Shown piece by piece: positions 17,466 to 24,980 of a stretch of DNA of 61,568 nt; within the stretch, counting starts at the first letter, position 1, and each line of letters begins with the position of its first letter. This stretch comes from Anaeromonas frigoriresistens. Lineage in GTDB: Bacteria > Bacillota > Clostridia > Tissierellales > SIT17. The position numbers and the translations under genes are program-made. The notes under the pieces were generated by a model. The model ran no database searches. It saw only the letters and a list, made by a program, of their open reading frames with translations, and was not told the origin of the DNA. The stretch is taken from NCBI RefSeq assembly GCF_016820655.1, contig NZ_WSFT01000042.1, positions 1 through 61,568 of the forward strand, in the 5' to 3' direction.

Positions 17466-18973
17466 ATTGTTACATCTAATTCTTTTAATGCAGGGCCTTC
17501 AATGATTTTACCATCATAAGAAAATCTAGAGCCATGACAAGGACAATCCCAAGATTTTTCTGCTTTATTCCACTGTAGTTCACAACCTAAATGTGTACAT
17601 GTAGTATCAACAATATAGGTTTTCCCATCAGTATTCCTATAGAACCCTACTCTTTTTCCTTTAAAATCTACTACCTTACCTTCTCCAGTAGTGATTTCAG
17701 TATCATTATCTTCTAAGTTTAATTTTCCTTTTATAAATTCATAACCTACATTTAGATTCTCTTTTATAAAAGTTCCTATACCTCCCTTTATATCAGATCT
17801 AGAAGGATCAAAAACTTCACTATGGGTGCTATATCCTTCTGTAATTATATCTGATAAAATCATGGCTGATGCTGTACTATTAGTCATTCCCCATTTTTTA
17901 AATCCTGTAGCTACATATATACCTTTAGTATTAGAGGTAATATGACCTATGAAGGGAATATCGTCCATAGTCATACAATCTTGAGTTGACCATCTATAGG
18001 GGATATCTTTAATTGTGAAATTATCTTCAGCAAATTGTTTAAGACTATTATAATGCACCTCTGTGCTCTTTCCTTGCCCTGTCTTATGATTTTCTCCTGC
18101 AATTAGTATCATTTGTCCATCTTTATATCTTTGTCTTCTTAAAGACCTTGTAGGGCTTTCAGCATTAATGTACATTCCCTCTGGAAAGTTCTCTTCTGCT
18201 AAAACTCCTATTATGTATGCTCTTTCTGTATATATTCTAGAAAAATATAAACCTTTAAGGTTTTCCATAGGATAATGGGAGGCAATTATAACTTTATTTG
18301 CTTTAACAGTATAGCCATTTTCAATTATAACTTCATTAGGTGTATTTTCTTTTACATCTAATACCTTAGTGTTTTCAAATATATGACTTCCTTCTCCTGG
18401 TATTTCTTTAGCTAACTCTAATAAATATTTTCTTGGATGAAATTGAGCTTGATTTTCAAATCTTACTGCTCCTTTAATAGGAAAAGGTAAATGAGTGTCA
18501 CTAACAAAAGAAGCATCAATTCCTAGTCTAGATGCTGCCTCTACTTCTTTTTTAATTTTTTCTACATAAGAATCATCTTGAGTATAAACATAGGCAGGCA
18601 TAATAGAGAAATCACAATCTATACCTTTTTCTTCTATTATACTTTGAATAAATTCCTTTGCTGATTCATTTGCATCTGCATATTGTCTAGCTTTTTCTTC
18701 TCCCACATTATTTATTAAATTATCGTAGAATAATCCATGTTGAGAAGTTATTTTAGCTGTGGTTTTAGCTGTAGTTCCTTCTAGTATTCTATCTACTTCT
18801 AGAACAGCTACCTTTAAGCCTCTCCTTTTTAAAATAAACCCAGCCGTTATTCCTGCCATTCCTCCTCCTATTATTGCTACATCTACTTCCATATCTTTAT
18901 CTAAAGAAGGATAATTAGTTTTCTCAGTAGAATCTAGCCAATAGGACTCAGGTAAATTATTGAAGTTATTCAT
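17453..18973 (-). CDS. FAD-dependent oxidoreductase with C-terminal Rieske [2Fe-2S] domain
   Basis: The 506-residue protein begins, after a short lead, with the dinucleotide-binding motif VAIIGGGMAGITAGFILKRR of DAO-type flavoproteins. It ends with a Rieske domain showing CTHLGCELQW and CPCHGSRFSYDG, the four cluster ligands. The same fusion occurs in Bacillus YhfW-like proteins; the substrate is unknown. The start is ATG 18971-18973 with AGGAGG upstream; the frame stays open for another 58 codons, but that stretch enters the neighbouring gene. It is divergent from the nitroreductase gene across about 130 bp, so the two may share a redox-responsive control region. Confidence 0.88.
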   Translation of the reverse strand: MNNFNNLPESYWLDSTEKTNYPSLDKDMEVDVAIIGGGMAGITAGFILKRRGLKVAVLEVDRILEGTTAKTTAKITSQHGLFYDNLINNVGEEKARQYADANESAKEFIQSIIEEKGIDCDFSIMPAYVYTQDDSYVEKIKKEVEAASRLGIDASFVSDTHLPFPIKGAVRFENQAQFHPRKYLLELAKEIPGEGSHIFENTKVLDVKENTPNEVIIENGYTVKANKVIIASHYPMENLKGLYFSRIYTERAYIIGVLAEENFPEGMYINAESPTRSLRRQRYKDGQMILIAGENHKTGQGKSTEVHYNSLKQFAEDNFTIKDIPYRWSTQDCMTMDDIPFIGHITSNTKGIYVATGFKKWGMTNSTASAMILSDIITEGYSTHSEVFDPSRSDIKGGIGTFIKENLNVGYEFIKGKLNLEDNDTEITTGEGKVVDFKGKRVGFYRNTDGKTYIVDTTCTHLGCELQWNKAEKSWDCPCHGSRFSYDGKIIEGPALKELDVTIIED

Positions 18974-19106
18974 ATAATTCCTCCTAAATAGTTTTATTAA
19001 TAATAAATATACCCAGGAGGAATTATAAATATTATAAATGTATATTAGTTTTGAAAAATATCTTAAGGGTACTATTAGTATAATAGAAATTTTAAGGAGG
19101 AATATA

Positions 19107-19844
19107 ATGAACGAAACGATCAATCTTATCCATAAGCATAGATCCATAAGAAAATATCAAAATAAACCAATAGAAGAAGATAAATTTAAAGCTATAATAG
19201 AAGCGGGACAGATGTCTCCCTCATCTAGTTTTATACAAGGATATACAATAATTAGAGTAAAGGATAAAGACAATAGAATAAAAATAGCTAAATTAGGAGG
19301 AGATCAACCCTATATAGAACAAGCTCCTGAGTTTCTTGTATTTTGTGGAGATATAAATAGACTTAGTTTAGCCTGTGATATGAACGGAGTTGATATGAAG
19401 GAGGGGTATACTGAGGGACTTTTATTAGCTACAGTGGATACAGCTATAATGGCACAAAATATTATGATAGCAGCAGAATCCTTAGGTATAGGAGGAGTAT
19501 ATATAGGCGGAATAAGAAATAATCCAAAAGAGATATCTAAGATATTAGAACTACCTAAAAATGTTTACCCTATATTTGGAATATGTCTAGGATATCCAGC
19601 TCAAGACCCTATACTAAGGCCAAGACTTCCTTATGAAGTAATATTAAAGGAAGACAGATATAATATTGAAGGGGATAAAGAAAAACTTAAAGAATATGAT
19701 GAAGTTATGAAAGAATACTACATAGAAAGAACAAAGGGAAAGATAAAAAATGGATGGACAGATCAAATATCTAAAAAAATGGGAAATGAATTGCGGCCCC
19801 ATATGAAAGAATTTTTAAAAGAACAAGGATTTGATATGAAATAA
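19107..19844 (+). CDS. NfsA-family NADPH-dependent nitroreductase / FMN reductase
   Basis: The 245-residue flavoenzyme has the FMN-binding start HKHRSIRKYQNKPI (residues 8-21), then EAGQMSPSSSFIQGYTIIRV and the AAESLGIGGVYIGGIRN motif. The C-terminal DQISKKMGNELRPHMKEFL is typical of NfsA/Frp oxygen-insensitive reductases, which reduce nitroaromatics, quinones or flavins. ATG 19107 has AAGGAGG 7 bases upstream; an upstream in-frame ATG lacks one. A short hairpin follows. Confidence 0.9.
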   Translation: MNETINLIHKHRSIRKYQNKPIEEDKFKAIIEAGQMSPSSSFIQGYTIIRVKDKDNRIKIAKLGGDQPYIEQAPEFLVFCGDINRLSLACDMNGVDMKEGYTEGLLLATVDTAIMAQNIMIAAESLGIGGVYIGGIRNNPKEISKILELPKNVYPIFGICLGYPAQDPILRPRLPYEVILKEDRYNIEGDKEKLKEYDEVMKEYYIERTKGKIKNGWTDQISKKMGNELRPHMKEFLKEQGFDMK

Positions 19845-19864
19845 GCAAGGGATATATCCCTTGC
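19845..19864. terminator. Short bidirectional hairpin terminator
   Basis: GCAAGGGA / TCCCTTGC with a TATA loop between convergent genes. The T-run is weak. Confidence 0.5.
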
Positions 19865-19867
19865 CTA

Positions 19868-21178
19868 TCATAATGGATTTCCATTTAATTCTTTTGTTAT
19901 TTCTTCCGATTTTTTTAAAGTTTTAAATGCTTTTTCATAATCATTTAATTTGGAGTATATATCACTTAATTTTTTATATGCAAAAGCTAGATGCTTGGAA
20001 TTACCTCTTTTACTCATCATTTCTATTCCTTTATATATAGATTCCAAAGCTTTGTCACTTTCTCCTAAGTTAAATAATATTAAACCTTCATAAACTTTAC
20101 CTGACCACATAAATACATAGTCAAATTTATGATATACTACATCACTATATTTAGTTTTTATTATTTCTTCTAGAGCTTTTTTGTATTCACCCATCTTATA
20201 ATAACAGATTGCTAAGTCAATATAGTATAAATGTTTTAAATGCTTATTTGAGTCTGGAAAAATTTCTAGTGATTTCTTTAGGTATTCTATGGCCTTTTTA
20301 GGTTCATCAATCTCACAATAATAATTTCCATAATTAAAGATAACTTGTGATAACTTAAATTTATTGTCTGTAAACTCGGCAAATTGCATTGCTTTCTCTA
20401 GATAATATAATACATTTCCATAATCCTCCATCACAATGCCTAAATTTCCTCTCATTCTATAAAACTCTCCAGTATTATAATAAACTCCAGATTCTTTTGA
20501 GATTTCTATAGCTTTATCTACTAATTCATAAGTCTCATTCATTCTTCCTAAAGTGGATAAAACTAATGATTTATTAAATAAATACTCTAAGTGAAAAGTT
20601 ATATCCTCAGTTGTAGATTGTAAATAGATTTCATAAGCTTCATCTAATATCTTTAAAGACTTCTCAAAATCTTGAGTCTGCCAAAAAGGGCCCATTAACT
20701 CTATATAGGCTTTGGCAGCGTTTGAATATAAATTGTTTGCTTTGTATATTTCCACAGCTTCTCTAAGACATTTCTCTCCAATTTCAAATTCATTTAAAGG
20801 GAATTTCCATATACCATTTTTATATAAAATATCTGCATATAATTTGCTTTTTTCATTTATATTATAATCTTGTAAAATTCCATCTAAAATTTCCACAACC
20901 TTTTCTTTTTCATACCTTTTAGCATACTCATCAGCTTTTCTCATCTTTCTTTTGATTTCATCTACTGGTATATCTTCATTTAATGTGTCTTCGTCTAAAA
21001 AATAAGAAATGGGCCTTCCTAGTTTATTAGCAAGATATCTTAAATTCTTCATTGAAGGCATAGCATTGTTATTTTCAATTTGACTTAACATGCTTTTAGT
21101 CATCTCTTCTCCAGCTAACTGAGATTGAGTTAATTTCAATTCTTTTCTTAAGGTTTTAATCTTTTCTCCTGTAGTCAT
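19868..21178 (-). CDS. XRE-family regulator with TPR repeats (RRNPP-like peptide receptor)
   Basis: The 436-residue protein has an N-terminal XRE helix-turn-helix (KIKTLRKELKLTQSQLAGEE then MTKSMLSQIENNNAMPS, residues ~6-45, and YLANKLGRPISYFL). The rest, from about residue 75 to the end, is helical with repeated TPR-like units (AIEYLKKSLEIFP, ALEEIIKTKYS, AFAYKKLSDIYSKLNDYEKA). This layout is that of PlcR/Rgg/PrgX-type receptors that bind short peptides and switch promoter activity. It is divergent from four micro-ORFs and an exporter gene. ATG start with GGAGGTT upstream. Its own promoter contains a half-copy of the operator-like repeat, suggesting autoregulation. The peptide-binding role is inference. 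Confidence 0.85.
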   Translation of the reverse strand: MTTGEKIKTLRKELKLTQSQLAGEEMTKSMLSQIENNNAMPSMKNLRYLANKLGRPISYFLDEDTLNEDIPVDEIKRKMRKADEYAKRYEKEKVVEILDGILQDYNINEKSKLYADILYKNGIWKFPLNEFEIGEKCLREAVEIYKANNLYSNAAKAYIELMGPFWQTQDFEKSLKILDEAYEIYLQSTTEDITFHLEYLFNKSLVLSTLGRMNETYELVDKAIEISKESGVYYNTGEFYRMRGNLGIVMEDYGNVLYYLEKAMQFAEFTDNKFKLSQVIFNYGNYYCEIDEPKKAIEYLKKSLEIFPDSNKHLKHLYYIDLAICYYKMGEYKKALEEIIKTKYSDVVYHKFDYVFMWSGKVYEGLILFNLGESDKALESIYKGIEMMSKRGNSKHLAFAYKKLSDIYSKLNDYEKAFKTLKKSEEITKELNGNPL

Positions 21179-21209
21179 AATCTAACCTCCATAATATATT
21201 TCTAATTAT

Positions 21210-21238
21210 AGTATAGTACAAAAAAATTAAACCTGCAA
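21210..21238 (-). promoter_or_regulatory. Promoter of the XRE-TPR regulator
   Basis: On the minus strand: TTGCAG (21233-21238), a 17-bp spacer and TATACT (21210-21215). The spacer contains AAAAATTAAAC read on the plus strand, a half of the repeated element found at 21254 and 21317. Confidence 0.7.
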
Positions 21239-21253
21239 TAGAAAATCAAAAAA

Positions 21254-21271
21254 AGTTAAATAAAATTAAAC
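21254..21271 (+). repeat. Operator-like repeat, upstream copy
   Basis: AGTTAAATAAAATTAAAC, an imperfect palindrome with GTT/AAC ends. It ends 7 bp before the -35 box of the micro-ORF promoter. It is identical to the copy at 21317-21334; the start-to-start distance is 63 bp. Confidence 0.7.
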
Positions 21272-21278
21272 AAAACTG

Positions 21279-21307
21279 TTGACAAAATTAATTCTCAGGA
21301 ATATACT
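21279..21307 (+). promoter_or_regulatory. Promoter of the micro-ORF / exporter operon
   Basis: TTGACA (21279-21284), a 17-bp spacer and TATACT (21302-21307). It is near consensus and flanked by two identical 18-bp repeats. Confidence 0.85.
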
Positions 21308-21316
21308 TATAGTAGA

Positions 21317-21334
21317 AGTTAAATAAAATTAAAC
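21317..21334 (+). repeat. Operator-like repeat, downstream copy
   Basis: A second exact copy of AGTTAAATAAAATTAAAC, starting near the expected transcription start. A protein bound here would block initiation, and cooperation with the upstream copy is possible because they sit about six helical turns apart. Confidence 0.7.
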
Positions 21335-21355
21335 TTAAGTACTGGAGGGAAAGTA

Positions 21356-21454
21356 ATGAAGAAATATAGTAGAAAAGATAATAAAGTTTTAAAAGACAGT
21401 AAAAAGCCTAAAGAAACCCTTGACATAATAATTGATAGAATGATGATTTATTAA
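21356..21454 (+). CDS. Micro-ORF 1, putative signalling peptide precursor (32 aa)
   Basis: ATG with GGAGGG at good spacing. The 32-residue product is strongly basic at the N-terminus (MKKYSRKDNK) and ends LDIIIDRMMIY. It has no classical signal peptide. The N-terminus resembles micro-ORF 4 and the C-terminus resembles the other three. It is the first gene behind the consensus promoter divergent from the XRE-TPR regulator. The role as a regulator ligand is inferred from position and family resemblance among the four peptides. Alternatives are a small regulator of the exporter or a leader peptide. Confidence 0.7.
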   Translation: MKKYSRKDNKVLKDSKKPKETLDIIIDRMMIY

Positions 21455-21473
21455 TAAGAAGCAGAAAATAAGT

Positions 21474-21491
21474 TAAATTAAATTTAATTTA
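21474..21491. repeat. Perfect 18-bp palindrome before micro-ORF 2
   Basis: TAAATTAAATTTAATTTA is a perfect palindrome in the gap between micro-ORFs 1 and 2. Its TTAAAT/ATTTAA core resembles the operator-like repeats, so it may be an extra binding site. Confidence 0.5.
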
Positions 21492-21508
21492 GATCAGGAG
21501 ATTATATT

Positions 21509-21595
21509 ATGATGATCGATAGAAACGACAATGAAGATAAATATAACCTAAAAGATAACGTAGACACAATATTGAACTTATTAAAAGTATATTAG
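21509..21595 (+). CDS. Micro-ORF 2, putative signalling peptide precursor (28 aa)
   Basis: ATG 21509 with CAGGAG 8 bases upstream (a second ATG follows at once). The 28-residue product is hydrophilic at the N-terminus (MMIDRNDNEDKYNLKDN) and ends VDTILNLLKVY. The middle KYNLKDNVDTI aligns with SYNPKNNISII of micro-ORF 3. No signal peptide is visible. It is the second of four peptide genes in a row, each with its own ribosome binding site. Confidence 0.7.
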   Translation: MMIDRNDNEDKYNLKDNVDTILNLLKVY

Positions 21596-21611
21596 TATTT
21601 AAATAAAAGCT

Positions 21612-21627
21612 GAATTAAATTTAATTC
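21612..21627. repeat. Perfect 16-bp palindrome before micro-ORF 3
   Basis: GAATTAAATTTAATTC shares the core ATTAAATTTAAT with the palindrome at 21474-21491 and sits at the matching place before the next micro-ORF. Confidence 0.5.
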
Positions 21628-21648
21628 CATAGAATAGGAGGTTATATA

Positions 21649-21735
21649 ATGAGAGATTATAACAAGTTTATAAAAAGGTCATATAACCCAAAAAATAATA
21701 TTAGCATAATATTAGAAGAGATAAGAATATATTAA
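21649..21735 (+). CDS. Micro-ORF 3, putative signalling peptide precursor (28 aa)
   Basis: ATG 21649 with AGGAGG 7 bases upstream. The 28-residue product begins MRDYNKFIKRSYNPKNN and ends ISIILEEIRIY. The last 11 residues fit a shared pattern: hydrophobic, D/S, x, I, I/L, D/N/E, x, hydrophobic, M/K/R, I/V, Y. No signal peptide. Third of four tandem peptide genes. Confidence 0.7.
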   Translation: MRDYNKFIKRSYNPKNNISIILEEIRIY

Positions 21736-21784
21736 TTTAGTCTTTAACTACAAATAAATGTACTAGGTAAAAGGAGGAATTTCA

Positions 21785-21886
21785 GTGAAAAAGTATAATA
21801 AGAAAGATAATAAAAGAATTAAAGATATTAATAAGGATATTGAAACTATAGATATAAGTCTTATGAAAATAAGAACACATTATTAA
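21785..21886 (+). CDS. Micro-ORF 4, putative signalling peptide precursor (33 aa)
   Basis: GTG 21785 with AAGGAGG 7 bases upstream. The 33-residue product begins MKKYNKKDNKRIKD, nearly the same as micro-ORF 1. It ends IDISLMKIRTHY, which fits the shared C-terminal pattern with one extra residue. Its stop lies 26 bp before the MFS exporter start, so the two are probably on one mRNA. Confidence 0.7.
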   Translation: MKKYNKKDNKRIKDINKDIETIDISLMKIRTHY

Positions 21887-21912
21887 ATAAATTATAATTA
21901 GGAGGGAGATTT

Positions 21913-23241
21913 ATGGAAAATATGAATGAAAAGATTGATGGAAAGGATAATGGAGATCCTAAGGAAAATATAAATATTATATTATACCTGGCAGGGAAAA
22001 TAGTATCTCTGCTGGGTACCCATATATATACCTTTGCAATATCACTATATATATTAAGGACTACTGGTTCCGGACTCTCGTTTGCCCTCAGTGTATTATT
22101 GGGAATGGTACCTAGAGTATTATTGAGTCCAGTAGCAGGATCCTTAGCTGATAAAAGAGATAGAAAGAAAATGGTTGTAGGGTTAGATATATTGAGTGGT
22201 ATTATAGTATTAGGGCTAGTAGTTATATCATCTATTTATGGTTTGAGATTAATATTTATTTATGCTACAACCTTGTTTCTAGCGGTAGTTAATACCTTCT
22301 TTGATGTATCTATAGGAGCAGCTATACCAAACCTAGTTTCTGATAAAAATTTAGTTAAAATTAATTCTTATACCCAAGCTTCTACATCTTTGGCGGCTAT
22401 AATGGGACCTGTTTTAGGAGGTCTAATATATGGATTAGTTCCTATAAAACTTTTCTTAATTATTAATGGCATATCCTTTTTGATATCAGGATTTTCAGAA
22501 TCTTTTATAAACTTTAAATATAATATGAGAGATAGTAAAGAAAAAGAAGAATTAGCTGCAGAACTAGCTACAGAATCACCAATTCAAGTAGATGAAAAAG
22601 GTATTAAAGCTTTATTAAAGGATATCAAGGAAGGTTTAGATTTTATAAAAGAATTAAAACCAATTTATGCTCTTATGAAATTTGCATTATTATACAATCT
22701 TTTAATAAATGCTACCTTAGCTGTTATTATGCCTTTTATAATAAATGATACTTTGAAAATGTCCTCAACTCAATTTGGTGTTATTGAAGGGTCATTTTCT
22801 GTAGGAGTTTTAATAACATCTATAGTTATTGGTAAACTTCCTGAAAGAGAAAAAAATCTTAAAATATTAGTGATAGGAACAGTAATAATGGGATTAATGG
22901 TTGCTTTTATTGGAATACCTGCAATAGGAAGTCTACAAAATTTAAACACGAGCATACACTTCATATACTTTATTTTAGTAATGATAATATTCTCAGCATG
23001 CATGATATTTGTAAATATCCCTATATCAGTTGCCATGCAAAGAATGACTCCCGATAAAATGATGGGAAGAGTAATGGGAACTATGGGAACATTAGCTGGT
23101 GGGATTGCTCCATTAGGAATAATAGTATCAGGTTTACTCTTAGATGTGTTACCACCATTTATTATACCTATAATATCGGGAATTTTAATTATTATAGCAG
23201 CATTAGTTATGAGTAGGGATAAAAATTTAAGAGATTTTTAA
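21913..23241 (+). CDS. MFS family efflux transporter
   Basis: The 442-residue protein has about twelve membrane segments. The MFS signature between segments 2 and 3 reads AGSLADKRDRKKMVVGLDIL, and a second RVMGTMGTLAGGIAP-type loop follows in the C-terminal half. It looks like the macrolide/enterobactin-exporter branch (MFS_3-like). ATG start with GGAGGGAG upstream. It follows four micro-ORFs and is followed after 15 bp by a kinase-like gene. It may export the peptides or a small toxic molecule; the sequence does not decide. Confidence 0.85.
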   Translation: MENMNEKIDGKDNGDPKENINIILYLAGKIVSLLGTHIYTFAISLYILRTTGSGLSFALSVLLGMVPRVLLSPVAGSLADKRDRKKMVVGLDILSGIIVLGLVVISSIYGLRLIFIYATTLFLAVVNTFFDVSIGAAIPNLVSDKNLVKINSYTQASTSLAAIMGPVLGGLIYGLVPIKLFLIINGISFLISGFSESFINFKYNMRDSKEKEELAAELATESPIQVDEKGIKALLKDIKEGLDFIKELKPIYALMKFALLYNLLINATLAVIMPFIINDTLKMSSTQFGVIEGSFSVGVLITSIVIGKLPEREKNLKILVIGTVIMGLMVAFIGIPAIGSLQNLNTSIHFIYFILVMIIFSACMIFVNIPISVAMQRMTPDKMMGRVMGTMGTLAGGIAPLGIIVSGLLLDVLPPFIIPIISGILIIIAALVMSRDKNLRDF

Positions 23242-23256
23242 AAAGAGGTGATATAT

Positions 23257-24243
23257 TTGGATAAAAATATAAGAGAAAAATTTAATGAGGAGATACTTGG
23301 TTTAATTGCAAAAAGGTATGGAGTTTCATTAAAAGAACTAGATAACATAGGGGGCTTTGAGAATTTTGTTTATGAATTTAATAGAAAAGATAAAGATTAT
23401 ATATTAAGAATATCTCATAGTAAAAGAAGAAGTATGAATATGATTGAAGGAGAAGTGGATTGGCTTAATTATTTATATAATAATGGTTTATCTGTTTCTC
23501 CTGCAATATCATCAAAAGAAGGAAATTTTGTTGAGAGAGTTCAAAGTAAGGATGTGGATTTTCTAGGTGTAGTATTTGAGAAAGCTGAAGGCAGACATGT
23601 GGAATATAAGGATTTAAAGCCTGAAATATTCATTGAATGGGGTAAAGTAATAGGAAAAATTCACAGATTAACAAAATATTATATACCAAAAAAATCAGAC
23701 ATTAAAAGATTCAATTGGCTAGATGATTATAGAGAAGTAGAGAGTTATATACCTAAGAATCAACCTATTATAAAAGAAAAATATAGAAATATAGTAAAAT
23801 ATATAAATGAACTTCCCAAAGATAGAGATAGCTATGGTCTTATTCATACGGATGCTCATAGTGGGAATTTCTTTGTCAAGGATAATAAAATCACACTTTT
23901 TGATTTTGATGACTCCTGTTATAAATGGTTTATAAGTGATATAGCTATACCATTATTCTATTATGGAATGTATGAAAATGTTGGCTTTGATAATATTGAA
24001 AAATCAAAGGAATTTATACATTATTTCTTAGAAGGGTATGACAAGGAAAATAACTTAGACAGTAAATGGTTGAAAGAAATTCCTGTATTTTTAAAGCTTC
24101 GAGAAATTGTACTCTACTCTGTAATATATAGGAGCTTAGATGTGAATAATTTACAGGGATCAGCTAAGAGATTTATGGATAAGAGAAGTGAAAGAATAGA
24201 AAATGATATACGGTTTTTAAATATAGATTTTACAAAAATATAG
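23257..24243 (+). CDS. APH-fold phosphotransferase (aminoglycoside/homoserine kinase-like)
   Basis: The 328-residue protein has the catalytic loop YGLIHTDAHSGNFFV (HxDxxxxN, catalytic Asp in HTDAH) and the metal-binding LFDFDD (DFD) of the APH/choline kinase fold. The N-lobe carries the NFVYEF and YILRIS elements. The substrate is unknown; family members phosphorylate antibiotics, homoserine, choline or other small alcohols. The start is TTG 23257, chosen because AGAGGTG lies just upstream; a GTG nine bases earlier is an alternative. It is the last gene of the micro-ORF/MFS unit. Confidence 0.82.
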   Translation: MDKNIREKFNEEILGLIAKRYGVSLKELDNIGGFENFVYEFNRKDKDYILRISHSKRRSMNMIEGEVDWLNYLYNNGLSVSPAISSKEGNFVERVQSKDVDFLGVVFEKAEGRHVEYKDLKPEIFIEWGKVIGKIHRLTKYYIPKKSDIKRFNWLDDYREVESYIPKNQPIIKEKYRNIVKYINELPKDRDSYGLIHTDAHSGNFFVKDNKITLFDFDDSCYKWFISDIAIPLFYYGMYENVGFDNIEKSKEFIHYFLEGYDKENNLDSKWLKEIPVFLKLREIVLYSVIYRSLDVNNLQGSAKRFMDKRSERIENDIRFLNIDFTKI

Positions 24244-24252
24244 GTAGAGGAA

Positions 24253-24837
24253 TTAGTTTCTCCACCAATAAGATATTCTATTATTATGTATTTTATAGTC
24301 TATACCCTTATCTTCAAGTATAGATATAAGTTCTTCATTCATTTTTTTAGTTATAGTATTATATTCATTTATATATAGATTAGATTCACGAATGAAAGCG
24401 TCCTTATCTTCTTTATTCAACACTATTGATGCACTTAATGTAGAGGAAATTATAGATTTAGAAGTATTTAAATATTGTATAGTTAGCCTTTTATAATCTC
24501 TCAATTCTTTTGGGGGATTTTTTTGTGATATATATACAATAATATTCTCTATATCCTTTTGATAGATCTTTAAATTATCTATATATTCTTTGTTGCTTGT
24601 ATATACCCCTCCTTGAATGTTTTCCCTTCTATATTCCATATACCTTCTAATGTCTTTAAGTTTATATTCTGCATCATCAATGAAATCAGCTATATTCTTA
24701 TGTCTATAAGCGAGAATAGGTACTTTTGATGATATATTATTAGGATTAACTATAAAAATAATCCATATAAATATAAGGATAGACAGAATTAGGATAGATA
24801 TTATTCTTATTTTATCAATATTATTATAACTTTTCAT
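24253..24837 (-). CDS. Hypothetical membrane-anchored protein
   Basis: The 194-residue protein has one N-terminal membrane segment (IISILILSILIFIWIIFIV, residues ~12-30). A long, mostly helical, charged outer domain follows, ending in SYWWRN. No known motif. ATG start with AAGGAGA upstream. It is convergent with the APH-like gene, with only 9 bp between stops and no clear terminator in between. Function unknown. Confidence 0.7.
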   Translation of the reverse strand: MKSYNNIDKIRIISILILSILIFIWIIFIVNPNNISSKVPILAYRHKNIADFIDDAEYKLKDIRRYMEYRRENIQGGVYTSNKEYIDNLKIYQKDIENIIVYISQKNPPKELRDYKRLTIQYLNTSKSIISSTLSASIVLNKEDKDAFIRESNLYINEYNTITKKMNEELISILEDKGIDYKIHNNRISYWWRN

Positions 24838-24931
24838 ATATAGTATCTCCTTATTAAAATTCCATTGTTTATAATATAGTTATACAATATATATAGAAAA
24901 TCCTTTTTAAATATAAAATTTTTAAAAAAGT

Positions 24932-24980
24932 TATAAGGAATAAGGGTCAAGTGATTTGCACTCAACCCTTATTCCTTATA
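24932..24980 (-). terminator. Terminator of the LysM gene
   Basis: A 16-bp inverted repeat (24932-24947 with 24965-24980) covers the stop codon of the LysM gene. On the minus strand it is followed by AACTTTTTT. Confidence 0.75.

Noticed and set aside
17453-19147. Longer start for the Rieske/FAD protein (58 more residues with a hydrophobic stretch)
   Set aside because: The extension lies over the nitroreductase gene and its promoter, and ATG 18973 has a strong ribosome binding site.
21356-21886. Micro-ORFs as type I toxins or leader peptides for attenuation
   Set aside because: They are hydrophilic rather than membrane-spanning and have no terminator or run of one amino acid codon following them; four copies with related C-termini fit signalling better. 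Not fully excluded.
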